From the NCBI GenBank assembly GCA_035942915.1, contig DASZCR010000164.1, positions 1 through 13,989 of the forward strand: a stretch of DNA of 13,989 nt. The letters run 5' to 3'. Below are positions 1-6,116 of this stretch, piece after piece. The DNA is from DASZCR01 sp035942915. GTDB lineage: Bacteria > Acidobacteriota > Blastocatellia > Pyrinomonadales > Pyrinomonadaceae. The translations under genes were made by a program, and so were the position numbers. The notes under the pieces were generated by a model. The model searched no databases. It was given only the letters and a program-made list of their open reading frames with translations, and was not told the origin of the DNA. Each line of letters starts with the position of its first letter. Positions within the stretch are counted from its first letter, which is position 1.

Positions 1-12
1 GGCAGCCCTCTC

Positions 13-825
13 TTAGACACGTCCCATCACCTCTTCACAAAGTTTTGCGTACTCGTTCGCCCCGGAAGAATGCGGCGCGAAAGAGAAGATAGACTCCTTG
101 TAGGCGGGGGCTTCCTCCAGACGGACGCTCTTTGTGATGACCGTCTCGAACATCTGTTGACCGAAGACGTTCTTAATCTGCTCGTAGACTTCCCTCGCCA
201 GCGTCGTGCGTTTGTCATGCAAGGTTATCACCACGCCTAGGACGCGTAGATTCGGGTTCGGACGCGCCTTCACCTTCTCTATCGTCTCCAACAGGTCGTC
301 CGTCCCTTCCAGCGCGAAATAGGAGGACTGAATCGGTATCAGCACATGTGTCGCCGCCACCAGAGCGTTAACCGTTATCAGACCGAGCGTCGGTGGTGTG
401 TCGATGAGAATCACATCGTAGCGCGCTCTCAAGCTTTCGAGCCGGTCTTTAAGGCGGAAAGGGGCGTCGAAATCGCCCACCAGTTTCGATTCCAGCTTGG
501 CGAGGTTGATTTTCGCCGGAATCATGTCGAGCCCTTCGATGGCAGTCTGGTAGAGGTACTCCTCCAGACTGCTCTGGCCGTCGACCATCATGTCGTAGGC
601 AGAACGTTCGACCGTCTGCGGGTTGAGAAAGGAGATGGAACTGTTCCCTTGCGGGTCGAGGTCTAAGAGCAGCACCCTCAACCCTTTGCGCGCAAAGGCG
701 GCCGCCAGATTAATGGCCGTCGTGGTCTTACCCACGCCGCCCTTCTGATTCGCAATCGCGATGACGACACGTCTTCCTGCGCGCGCCTGTGTCTGCGTGT
801 TGTAGGCTTCGTCTGGGCTCAACAA
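13..825 (-). CDS. parA: ParA/Soj-family chromosome-partitioning ATPase
   Basis: This 270-residue protein is a ParA/Soj-type ATPase, which binds DNA non-specifically in its ATP-bound dimer form and moves ParB-parS complexes during chromosome segregation. The deviant Walker A box KGGVGKTT spans residues 28-35, with signature Lys28 and P-loop Lys33. It is followed by LLLDLDPQGNSS and the Walker B segment VILIDTPP. Before the fold begins at about residue 19 there is a short polar extension but no helix-turn-helix domain, so this is the chromosomal (Soj/MipZ-like) size class and not a plasmid type Ia ParA. The start is a TTG at 823-825, immediately followed by a second TTG. It is chosen because a GAGG ribosome site lies about 6-7 bases upstream, overlapping the stop of the DUF151 gene. 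parB is not in the window, but a GAGAGGG stretch follows the stop at the left edge, so another gene, plausibly parB, may begin just outside. Family assignment is firm; the chromosomal partition role is inferred. Confidence 0.95.
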   Translation of the reverse strand: MLSPDEAYNTQTQARAGRRVVIAIANQKGGVGKTTTAINLAAAFARKGLRVLLLDLDPQGNSSISFLNPQTVERSAYDMMVDGQSSLEEYLYQTAIEGLDMIPAKINLAKLESKLVGDFDAPFRLKDRLESLRARYDVILIDTPPTLGLITVNALVAATHVLIPIQSSYFALEGTDDLLETIEKVKARPNPNLRVLGVVITLHDKRTTLAREVYEQIKNVFGQQMFETVITKSVRLEEAPAYKESIFSFAPHSSGANEYAKLCEEVMGRV

Positions 826-835
826 AAAACCTCAC
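826..835 (-). promoter_or_regulatory. Ribosome binding site of parA overlapping the upstream stop codon
   Basis: On the minus strand the sequence GTGAGG followed by T-rich sequence and TTG places a GAGG Shine-Dalgarno core inside and just after the TGA stop (832-834) of the DUF151 gene. It supports the TTG at 823-825 as the parA start and suggests translational coupling of the two genes. Confidence 0.6.
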
Positions 836-1311
836 ATCGGCAGGTCGCCAGCTTCCCCTATCACATCCGGCCACTCATCTTCCGTCGAGGACTCTTCTTC
901 CGTCGTGCCGACCGTGTTGCGAGAAGCGCGTATCACATCTTCGTTCACGTAGATGGGGCTGTCTGCGCGTAGCGCCAGCGCAATGGCATCCGAAGGGCGC
1001 GCGTCGAGCATGACGGGCTCGCCCTCGCTGTTGCGCATCTCTATCACGGCGAAAAACGTGTTCTCCCTCAGTTCCGTGACCACGACACGTTCGACGCGTG
1101 CCCCCATCTGGATAATCAGATTGCGTAGCAGGTCGTGCGTCATGGGTCTCTGCGGGGCAATCTTCTCGATTTCGAGGGCGATGGCGTTGGCCTCGTAAGC
1201 CCCAACCCAGATGGGCAGCATCGTCTCGCTGTTGACGTCTTTAAGAATGATAATCGGCGTGCCGCTGCTTGGGTCCATCATCAAACCCCTAATTTTTACC
1301 TCAATTTCCAT
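832..1311 (-). CDS. DUF151 'bifunctional nuclease' family protein
   Basis: This 159-residue protein belongs to the DUF151/BFN family (Pfam PF02577). The family was named for a plant protein with DNase and RNase activity and includes small bacterial proteins of unresolved cellular role. The family is recognised from the opening EIEVKIRGL, from the middle segment LPIWVGAYEANAIALEIE, and from the later segment MLDARPSDAIALALR, which are its most conserved stretches. The domain ends near residue 130. The last 25 or so residues are rich in Glu, Asp, Ser and Thr and look disordered. The ATG start has a GAGG ribosome site seven bases upstream. It sits 37 bp after miaB and 6 bp before parA on the same strand, so it is probably cotranscribed with both. 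The family call is secure. Nuclease activity is not shown by the sequence, because I see no classical nuclease motif. Confidence 0.9.
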   Translation of the reverse strand: MEIEVKIRGLMMDPSSGTPIIILKDVNSETMLPIWVGAYEANAIALEIEKIAPQRPMTHDLLRNLIIQMGARVERVVVTELRENTFFAVIEMRNSEGEPVMLDARPSDAIALALRADSPIYVNEDVIRASRNTVGTTEEESSTEDEWPDVIGEAGDLPM

Positions 1312-1348
1312 GCTGCCACCTCACCCTTTGCTTTAAGCCCTGACTGCC

Positions 1349-2686
1349 TCAAGCCAACTCCCCGTAGAGACTGTTAGGCTTGGCCTCCGTCACACGAACC
1401 TTGACAATCTGCCCCGCTAAATCGACTCCGCAGGGGAAGTTCAAGACCTTATTGCAGGTGCTATGTCCGGTCATATCCGAGACGGATTTGGAACTCTCTC
1501 CCTCGACCAGCACGTCCAACACCTGCCCTACGTAATCCTCGAAAATCTTCTTCTGGATGCCTTTCTGTAACCTCTCAAGCGCGAGGAAACGCTCCGTCTT
1601 GACCTCCTCCGAGACCGTGTCGGAGAGTTTGGCGGCGGGCGTCCCCTTCCTCTCGGAATACTTGAATATATAGAGGCTATCGTATTGACATTGCTCGACC
1701 AGACGCATCGTGCCCTCGAACTCTTTATCTGTCTCGCCGGGAAAGCCGACGATGATATCGCTCGTCAGTGCGATACGGCGTCGTGCTTTTTTAATGGCCT
1801 CGACCTTCGAGAGATAATCGGCCGTCTTATAACCTCTGCGCATCGCGCGCAGCACACGGTCGTCGCCCGACTGCACGGGCAGATGCACCCAGTTGCAGAG
1901 GTTCTCGTGCTCGTCTATGGCGTCAACGATGTCCGGATGAAAATCGCGCGGAAAAGAGGTCGTGAACTTGATGCGCGGCATTCCTGTCGCGGCCACTGCG
2001 CGGAGCAGGCGCGAGAAAGGGGTTGCGCCTGCTACATGCTCCAATCCGGCCTCCGTCCTCGGCCTGTAGCTGTTGACGTTCTGCCCTATCAGGTGCACCT
2101 CTCTAAAACCTTCTTCGAGCAGTCGGGAAACCTCACGGACAATCTCAGAGGCCGTCCGGCTCCTCTCACGCCCGCGCGAGTACGGGACGATACAGTATGT
2201 GCAGAATTTGTTGCAGCCTTCGATAATCGGTAGAAAAGCGACGTAGCGCGAGTGGCGCTCGACGTGCGACACCTCCCAACTTTCGCCTTCGAGTCTTTCG
2301 CCCAGGTCGGAGGCCCTGCGCTCCCCCTTCTTGAGCCGCTCGATGAGTGCAGGGATGCGGTCTGTGGCGCGCGTGCCTGCGACCAGGCGCACGGCCGGGG
2401 CGTGGTCGAAAATCGCCTCGCCCTCCAACTGCGCGACGCAGCCCATCACGCCGATGAGCGGCTCACTCTTTGCGCGCGCGTGCCGCAAATCTCCTATCCG
2501 CGTATAAACCTTCTGCTCTGCGCGCGCACGCACGGAACATGTGTTGTAGAGCACTATGTCTGCTGTCTCCGGCGAGTCTGCTAGAGCATAGCCCGCCTCG
2601 CGCAGACGGCTCGACGCGCGCTCCGTATCGGACGCGTTCATCTGACAGCCGAAGGTCTCTATGTAGACGCTTTCCTTAGACATCAT
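1349..2686 (-). CDS. miaB: tRNA-2-methylthio-N6-dimethylallyladenosine synthase MiaB
   Basis: MiaB is a radical SAM methylthiotransferase that adds a methylthio group to C2 of i6A37 in tRNAs reading UNN codons. The 445-residue protein has the full family architecture. An N-terminal methylthiotransferase domain opens with YIETFGCQMNASD and has Cys14, Cys50 and Cys83 as ligands of the auxiliary iron-sulfur cluster. The radical SAM core carries CNKFCTYC, with Cys158, Cys162 and Cys165 binding the SAM cluster, followed by VPYSRGRERSR. A C-terminal TRAM domain covers roughly the last 60 residues. The MiaB subgroup, not MtaB or RimO, is indicated by the FGCQMN opening and the VPYSRGRE segment. Start: two ATG codons are in tandem; the first (2684-2686) is used here, with GAGAG a few bases upstream. 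It lies 77 bp downstream of recN and 37 bp upstream of the DUF151 gene, all on one strand. Confidence 0.96.
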   Translation of the reverse strand: MMSKESVYIETFGCQMNASDTERASSRLREAGYALADSPETADIVLYNTCSVRARAEQKVYTRIGDLRHARAKSEPLIGVMGCVAQLEGEAIFDHAPAVRLVAGTRATDRIPALIERLKKGERRASDLGERLEGESWEVSHVERHSRYVAFLPIIEGCNKFCTYCIVPYSRGRERSRTASEIVREVSRLLEEGFREVHLIGQNVNSYRPRTEAGLEHVAGATPFSRLLRAVAATGMPRIKFTTSFPRDFHPDIVDAIDEHENLCNWVHLPVQSGDDRVLRAMRRGYKTADYLSKVEAIKKARRRIALTSDIIVGFPGETDKEFEGTMRLVEQCQYDSLYIFKYSERKGTPAAKLSDTVSEEVKTERFLALERLQKGIQKKIFEDYVGQVLDVLVEGESSKSVSDMTGHSTCNKVLNFPCGVDLAGQIVKVRVTEAKPNSLYGELA

Positions 2687-2763
2687 CTAACTCTCAACAG
2701 ACCGCACGCGAGAGAGTGTAACAGAACTTCGCACGACGAAGCGAGACACACTATCTCAGCATG

Positions 2764-4563
2764 CTACCTGCGCCGCTTCGCCGCGCCAGCTTTCGCGCCC
2801 GTCCGACGCGCCTGTGCGCCGTCCTGCCCCGAAGCCTTTTTCAAGACCCGGTTCTCCAACATCCAACGTGCAGTCGCCCGCGTCGTCTCCTCTTCGACCG
2901 CTCCGCCAATCATGCGCGCCAACTCTCCGACCCTCTCGTCCGCCTCCAACTCGCGCATTTTCGTCAACGTGCGACTGCCCTCGACCTCTTTGGAGACGAC
3001 GTAATGATGGTCTGCATAGCGCGCAATCTGCGGTTGATGCGTGACACAGAGAACCTGTCGCCTGTCTGCCAGAATCTTCAGACGACGACCGACGGCATCT
3101 GCAGTCATGCCGCCTATCCCCGTGTCTATCTCGTCGAAGACCATCGTCGCCCCCTGCGTCCGTGCCTCCTCCTCCGCATCCGCTCCGCCACAGATGATGC
3201 GCAGCGTCAACATCAGTCTCGACAGTTCCCCTCCCGAAGCAACGCGTGAGAGAGGACGCGCGTCCTCTCCGACATTCGCGGAGAGCAGGAACTCCACTCT
3301 GTCGATTCCGTTCGCCGCCCACGCTCTCTGATTTTCGCAAGCCTCTTCCGACTCACCCGTCTCGAAAGAGACTCTGAAGCGCGCGCCCTCCATCGAAAGT
3401 TGTCCCAGCTCTGCGGAGACGCGCTCCTCCAACCTCCGCGCCGCCGCGCGTCGAATCCCTGACAGTTTCCGCGCCAGAGGCAGATACTCACGCGCCGCCG
3501 CTTCGGCCGCTTGCGAAAGTTCGCCCCGCTTCTCCTCCAGAGACCCCAGTTCCGACAGTTGCCTGCGGAGCTCTTCCTTCAACGCTATCAGACCTTCCAG
3601 GTCGCGCCCGTATTTACGCTTGAGACGCTCCAGTTCGGCCAGACGGCTCTCGATGTGGTTGAGCCTCTCCGGTGAAAAATCCACGCCATCGCCATAGTCT
3701 CTGAGCCCCTCAGCCACGTCCTTCACCAACAGGGCAGCCGTCTCCAGAGTTTCGAGCCAGCCCGCTACGCGTCCGTCAATCGAATGCAGTTCCTGTACAC
3801 GCTTGCGCGCAGACGAGAGACGTGACAGCACGCTCTGGTCGCTCTCGTAGAGTTCAGCGTAACCGCCCGCACACAACTCGAAAGCTTTCTCCGCGTGCGC
3901 GAGCAGCGCCTTCTCCGATGCCAGTTCGGTGTCCTCGTTCGGCTGCAATGCAGCCTTCTCAATCTCCGCAATCTGGTATCGCAGGTAGTCGCTGACCCTC
4001 TCCCTCTCCGACTCGTTAATCTCCAGTGCCCTCAATGCTTCGACCGCGCTCTTCCATCTATCGAAGACCGAGGCGACCTCCGCCCTCAACTTTTCACACG
4101 CCGCAAAACTGTCCAGCATCTCAAGCTGCGAACGCGAAAGCGACAGAGAGTGCTGTTCGCCCTGACCGAGGATTTCGAGCAGGTACGGCTGTAGACTCTT
4201 GAGCGTAGAGGCCGTGACGCTCTGGTTATTGACGAAAATCCTGCTCCGGCCGCTCTCCTGTATCTCCCTGCGAATCAGCAACTCCTCGTCTTTTTCAAAC
4301 TGTAGACCGGCCGCTTCCAACACTTCTCGCACCTTCGCTTCGGCCCCCCCGCCCAACTCGAAATGGCCTTCGACGGCGGCGCTCCGCTCGCCCGTCCGAA
4401 TCAAGTCCACGCCGCCCCGCCCGCCGAGGAGCAGCCCCAGTGCGTCCACGATGATGGACTTCCCGGCTCCGGTCTCCCCCGTGAGCAGTGAGAGCCCCTC
4501 GTGCAACGAAAAGCTCAAGTGACTTATGACCGCAAGATTTTTAATGCTAAGGAACTTTAACAT
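2764..4563 (-). CDS. recN: DNA repair protein RecN
   Basis: RecN is an SMC-like ATPase that acts in recombinational repair of double-strand breaks and in many bacteria is induced by the SOS response. The 599-residue product starts with the family-typical LKFLSIKNLAVI. Its Walker A box GETGAGKS lies at residues 29-36. A long Glu/Lys/Leu-rich middle section, about residues 150-390, should form the antiparallel coiled coil. The ABC signature ASGGELSRLML precedes the Walker B box MVFDEIDTGIGG (Asp477, Glu478) and the H-loop VTHQPQIA. The ATG start matches the family start, but no good Shine-Dalgarno sequence precedes it. The last 25 residues form a Lys/Arg/Ala-rich tail beyond the usual end of the family, making the protein somewhat longer than the roughly 550-575 residues common for RecN. 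It is divergent from ssb and probably heads the miaB-DUF151-parA unit. Confidence 0.96.
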   Translation of the reverse strand: MLKFLSIKNLAVISHLSFSLHEGLSLLTGETGAGKSIIVDALGLLLGGRGGVDLIRTGERSAAVEGHFELGGGAEAKVREVLEAAGLQFEKDEELLIRREIQESGRSRIFVNNQSVTASTLKSLQPYLLEILGQGEQHSLSLSRSQLEMLDSFAACEKLRAEVASVFDRWKSAVEALRALEINESERERVSDYLRYQIAEIEKAALQPNEDTELASEKALLAHAEKAFELCAGGYAELYESDQSVLSRLSSARKRVQELHSIDGRVAGWLETLETAALLVKDVAEGLRDYGDGVDFSPERLNHIESRLAELERLKRKYGRDLEGLIALKEELRRQLSELGSLEEKRGELSQAAEAAAREYLPLARKLSGIRRAAARRLEERVSAELGQLSMEGARFRVSFETGESEEACENQRAWAANGIDRVEFLLSANVGEDARPLSRVASGGELSRLMLTLRIICGGADAEEEARTQGATMVFDEIDTGIGGMTADAVGRRLKILADRRQVLCVTHQPQIARYADHHYVVSKEVEGSRTLTKMRELEADERVGELARMIGGAVEEETTRATARWMLENRVLKKASGQDGAQARRTGAKAGAAKRRR

Positions 4564-4629
4564 GAACGATTTTCTAACTATGTGTTAAGAACAAACCTTT
4601 AAAGTGACGCCTCAATATCATACTTCGAC

Positions 4630-4642
4630 CGGTTCAGAACCG
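4630..4642. promoter_or_regulatory. 13-bp palindrome between recN and ssb, candidate operator
   Basis: The sequence CGGTTCAGAACCG is a perfect inverted repeat with 6-bp arms and a 1-bp centre. It covers the predicted recN transcription start and lies just upstream of the ssb promoter. Its position suits a repressor site. Its half-sites (GTTC and GAAC) recall LexA half-sites, but their order and spacing do not match the E. coli (CTGT-N8-ACAG), B. subtilis (GAAC-N4-GTTC) or alphaproteobacterial (GTTC-N7-GTTC) boxes. The operator role is an inference. Confidence 0.4.
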
Positions 4643-4645
4643 CTG

Positions 4646-4651
4646 ATTATA
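4646..4651 (-). promoter_or_regulatory. Candidate -10 box for recN
   Basis: The minus strand reads TATAAT here, a perfect sigma70 -10 hexamer, 82 bp upstream of the recN start codon. It would start transcription near 4639. No good -35 hexamer lies 16-18 bp upstream (the 17-bp position reads GAGGAA), so the promoter may be weak, activated, or wrongly placed. Confidence 0.45.
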
Positions 4652-4656
4652 CACCC

Positions 4657-4685
4657 TTGACCGAATCTTTCCTCGCAGGTAGTAT
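4657..4685 (+). promoter_or_regulatory. Sigma70-type promoter for ssb
   Basis: TTGACC at 4657-4662 matches five of six bases of the -35 consensus. TAGTAT at 4680-4685 matches four of six bases of the -10 consensus. The spacer is exactly 17 bp. Transcription would begin near 4692, leaving a leader of about 40 bases before the ssb start codon. This is the best-formed promoter in the window. Confidence 0.65.
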
Positions 4686-4717
4686 GCGCACTGTTTTTCA
4701 ATCCATCCCGCCTAACG

Positions 4718-4731
4718 AAAGGGCTACAAAA
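4718..4731 (+). promoter_or_regulatory. Ribosome binding site deciding the ssb start
   Basis: AAAGGG at 4718-4723 stands eight bases before the ATG at 4732. It supports this ATG over the TTG that opens the same reading frame at 4657, which coincides with the -35 box of the promoter. Confidence 0.6.
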
Positions 4732-5157
4732 ATGTCGTTTAATAAAATAATTTTGGTAGGCAATCTCGGACGCGACCCGGAGCTGCGCTATACGCCGCAG
4801 GGCACGCCCGTCTGTAGTTTCACACTCGCGACCAACGAGCGCCGAAAAGACAAGTCTGGTGAGATGCAGGATCAGACCACATGGTTTCGCGTCACACTCT
4901 GGGGGAGACAGGCCGAAACCGCCTCGCAGTACCTCGCCAAGGGTCGCCCCGTCTACGTCGAAGGCCGTCTCCGCGTAGAGGAGTGGACAGACCGCGACGG
5001 ACGCTCACGTTACACCCTCGAAGTTCACGCTACCGACATGCAATTTATCAGCGGTGGCAGGGGCGATGACGCTGTGCCTACCGCACGCGGCGAATCTTCA
5101 TCTTCAATCGACAGGTCTGCCGATGCAGATATCGGTGACGATGATATCCCCTTCTAG
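4732..5157 (+). CDS. ssb: Single-stranded DNA-binding protein SSB
   Basis: SSB coats single-stranded DNA during replication and repair and recruits partner proteins through its C-terminal tip. The 141-residue protein begins MSFNKIILVGNLGRDPELR, the canonical opening of the bacterial SSB OB fold, which extends to about residue 105 (through TTWFRVTLWG and GRPVYVEGRL). A short Gly/Ser/Asp-rich linker follows. The protein ends in the acidic tip DDDIPF, the partner-docking motif conserved across bacterial SSBs. The reading frame is open 25 codons further upstream, but that extension is unlike SSB and overlaps the promoter. The gene is monocistronic: it has its own promoter and is followed by a strong hairpin. 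It is divergent from recN, another gene of DNA repair, so the two may share control. Confidence 0.97.
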   Translation: MSFNKIILVGNLGRDPELRYTPQGTPVCSFTLATNERRKDKSGEMQDQTTWFRVTLWGRQAETASQYLAKGRPVYVEGRLRVEEWTDRDGRSRYTLEVHATDMQFISGGRGDDAVPTARGESSSSIDRSADADIGDDDIPF

Positions 5158-5165
5158 CCTCTGTC

Positions 5166-5205
5166 AGGAAATTGTCGGCGCGCCGACAATTCCTCTAGTT
5201 ATTTA
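5166..5205. terminator. Hairpin terminator between convergent ssb and accA
   Basis: A perfect 22-bp palindrome at 5170-5191 (half AATTGTCGGCG) is extended by AGG/CCT with one bulged A. It forms a stem of about 12 bp with a tight GC loop. On the plus strand it is followed by a T-rich stretch (TAGTTATTTATT), as expected for intrinsic termination of ssb, beginning 12 bp after the stop codon. On the minus strand the sequence after the stem is not T-rich, so termination of accA there is less certain. Confidence 0.75.
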
Positions 5206-5236
5206 TTAAGTCGCGACGTGTGAACCCGTCTGCTCG

Positions 5237-6037
5237 CTAGAGTCCGAGCGCACGCAGTTTTTGATAACGGCGTGCCAGACGTTCGCTCTGCGTGAGATTT
5301 GTAGCCTCACGCAGACTCTCTTCCAGAGCGCCACCCAGAATTTCCGCCGTCTCCTTCACGGATGTGTGCGCGCCCGCCTCCGGCTCAGGAACAACCCTGT
5401 CGATAATTCTCAACTCTTTCAAATCCTGCGCCGTGAGCCGTAAGGACTCGGCCGCACGCGGCGCTTCCGCCGCGTCTTTCCAGAGAATCGCCGCACACCC
5501 TTCCGGTGTGATGACCGAATAGACAGCATTCTCCAACATCAACACTTGGTCGCCGACCCCTATCGCGAGCGCTCCGCCAGAGCCGCCTTCCCCGATGATG
5601 GTCACGATAATCGGCACGTCGATACGCGCCATCACCAGCAGGTTACGCGCAATCGCCTCCGCCTGCCCGCGCTCCTCTGCATCGATGCCCGGATACGCTC
5701 CCGGCGTGTCGATAAAAGAGATGATAGGACGGCCGAATTTTTCGGCCAGTTGCATGACCCGCAGGGCTTTACGGTACCCTTCCGGCTTCGCCATCCCGAA
5801 ATTTCTGTGGCGTCTCTGCTTCGTGTCACGCCCTTTCTGCTGTCCGACGACGGCTACTGGGAGACCTCTAAACAGAGCCATCCCGCAGACCATCGCCGGG
5901 TCGTCCGCGAAACGCCTGTCGCCGCGTACTTCGACGAAGTCTTCAAACAACTCCTCGATTAAGTCGAGCGTGTATGGACGGTCTGGATGCCTCGCCAGTT
6001 TCACACGCTCGAACGCGCTTTTTGAGACCTCTGTCAT
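5237..6037 (-). CDS. accA: Acetyl-CoA carboxylase carboxyltransferase subunit alpha
   Basis: AccA pairs with AccD to transfer the carboxyl group from biotin on AccB to acetyl-CoA, making malonyl-CoA for fatty-acid synthesis. The 266-residue protein carries the alpha-subunit signatures LARHPDRPYTLDLIEELF (about residues 14-31), FIDTPGAYPG (108-117), IGEGGSGGALAIGVGD (148-163) and VITPEGCAAILWKD (175-188). E. coli AccA has about 319 residues. The roughly 55-residue N-terminal helical segment of that form is missing here, and upstream in-frame sequence to the next stop (6095-6097) has no start codon and no AccA-like sequence. Short AccA proteins of about 255 residues are known in lactic acid bacteria, so this is probably natural. 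It lies 79 bp downstream of dnaE on the same strand, as in E. coli. A weak AGAAG sequence is the only candidate ribosome site. accD is not in the window. Confidence 0.95.
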   Translation of the reverse strand: MTEVSKSAFERVKLARHPDRPYTLDLIEELFEDFVEVRGDRRFADDPAMVCGMALFRGLPVAVVGQQKGRDTKQRRHRNFGMAKPEGYRKALRVMQLAEKFGRPIISFIDTPGAYPGIDAEERGQAEAIARNLLVMARIDVPIIVTIIGEGGSGGALAIGVGDQVLMLENAVYSVITPEGCAAILWKDAAEAPRAAESLRLTAQDLKELRIIDRVVPEPEAGAHTSVKETAEILGGALEESLREATNLTQSERLARRYQKLRALGL

Positions 6038-6093
6038 GTGACTTCTTGTAGCCTTTATCCTTCGCGTGTCGAGAACTCTGTACGGAAAGCTAA

Positions 6094-6099
6094 ATTATA
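6094..6099 (-). promoter_or_regulatory. Candidate -10 box for accA
   Basis: The minus strand reads TATAAT in the short gap after dnaE, 56 bp upstream of the accA start codon. A TTGACG lies only 10 bp upstream of it, too close to be its -35 box, and no good hexamer sits at 16-18 bp. accA may therefore have its own weak promoter besides read-through from dnaE. Confidence 0.35.
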
Positions 6100-6116
6100 A
6101 ACGCTTCAACGTCAAT

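Noticed and set aside
1685..2233. 182-codon open frame on the plus strand
   Set aside because: It is antisense to the miaB radical SAM region, and its translation resembles no protein family.
2727..2741. Small hairpin CTTCG-n5-CGAAG between recN and miaB
   Set aside because: Only five base pairs with no proper T-run after it, so it is too weak to call a terminator. Read-through into miaB is more likely.
2756..3340. 194-codon frame on the minus strand overlapping recN
   Set aside because: It is an out-of-frame shadow of recN with Gly/Arg-rich low-complexity translation; recN itself shows intact Walker and signature motifs.
4657..4731. N-terminal extension of ssb from a TTG
   Set aside because: The extension overlaps the -35 and -10 boxes, is unlike SSB, and the ATG at 4732 has a well-placed ribosome site and the canonical MSFNKIILVG opening.
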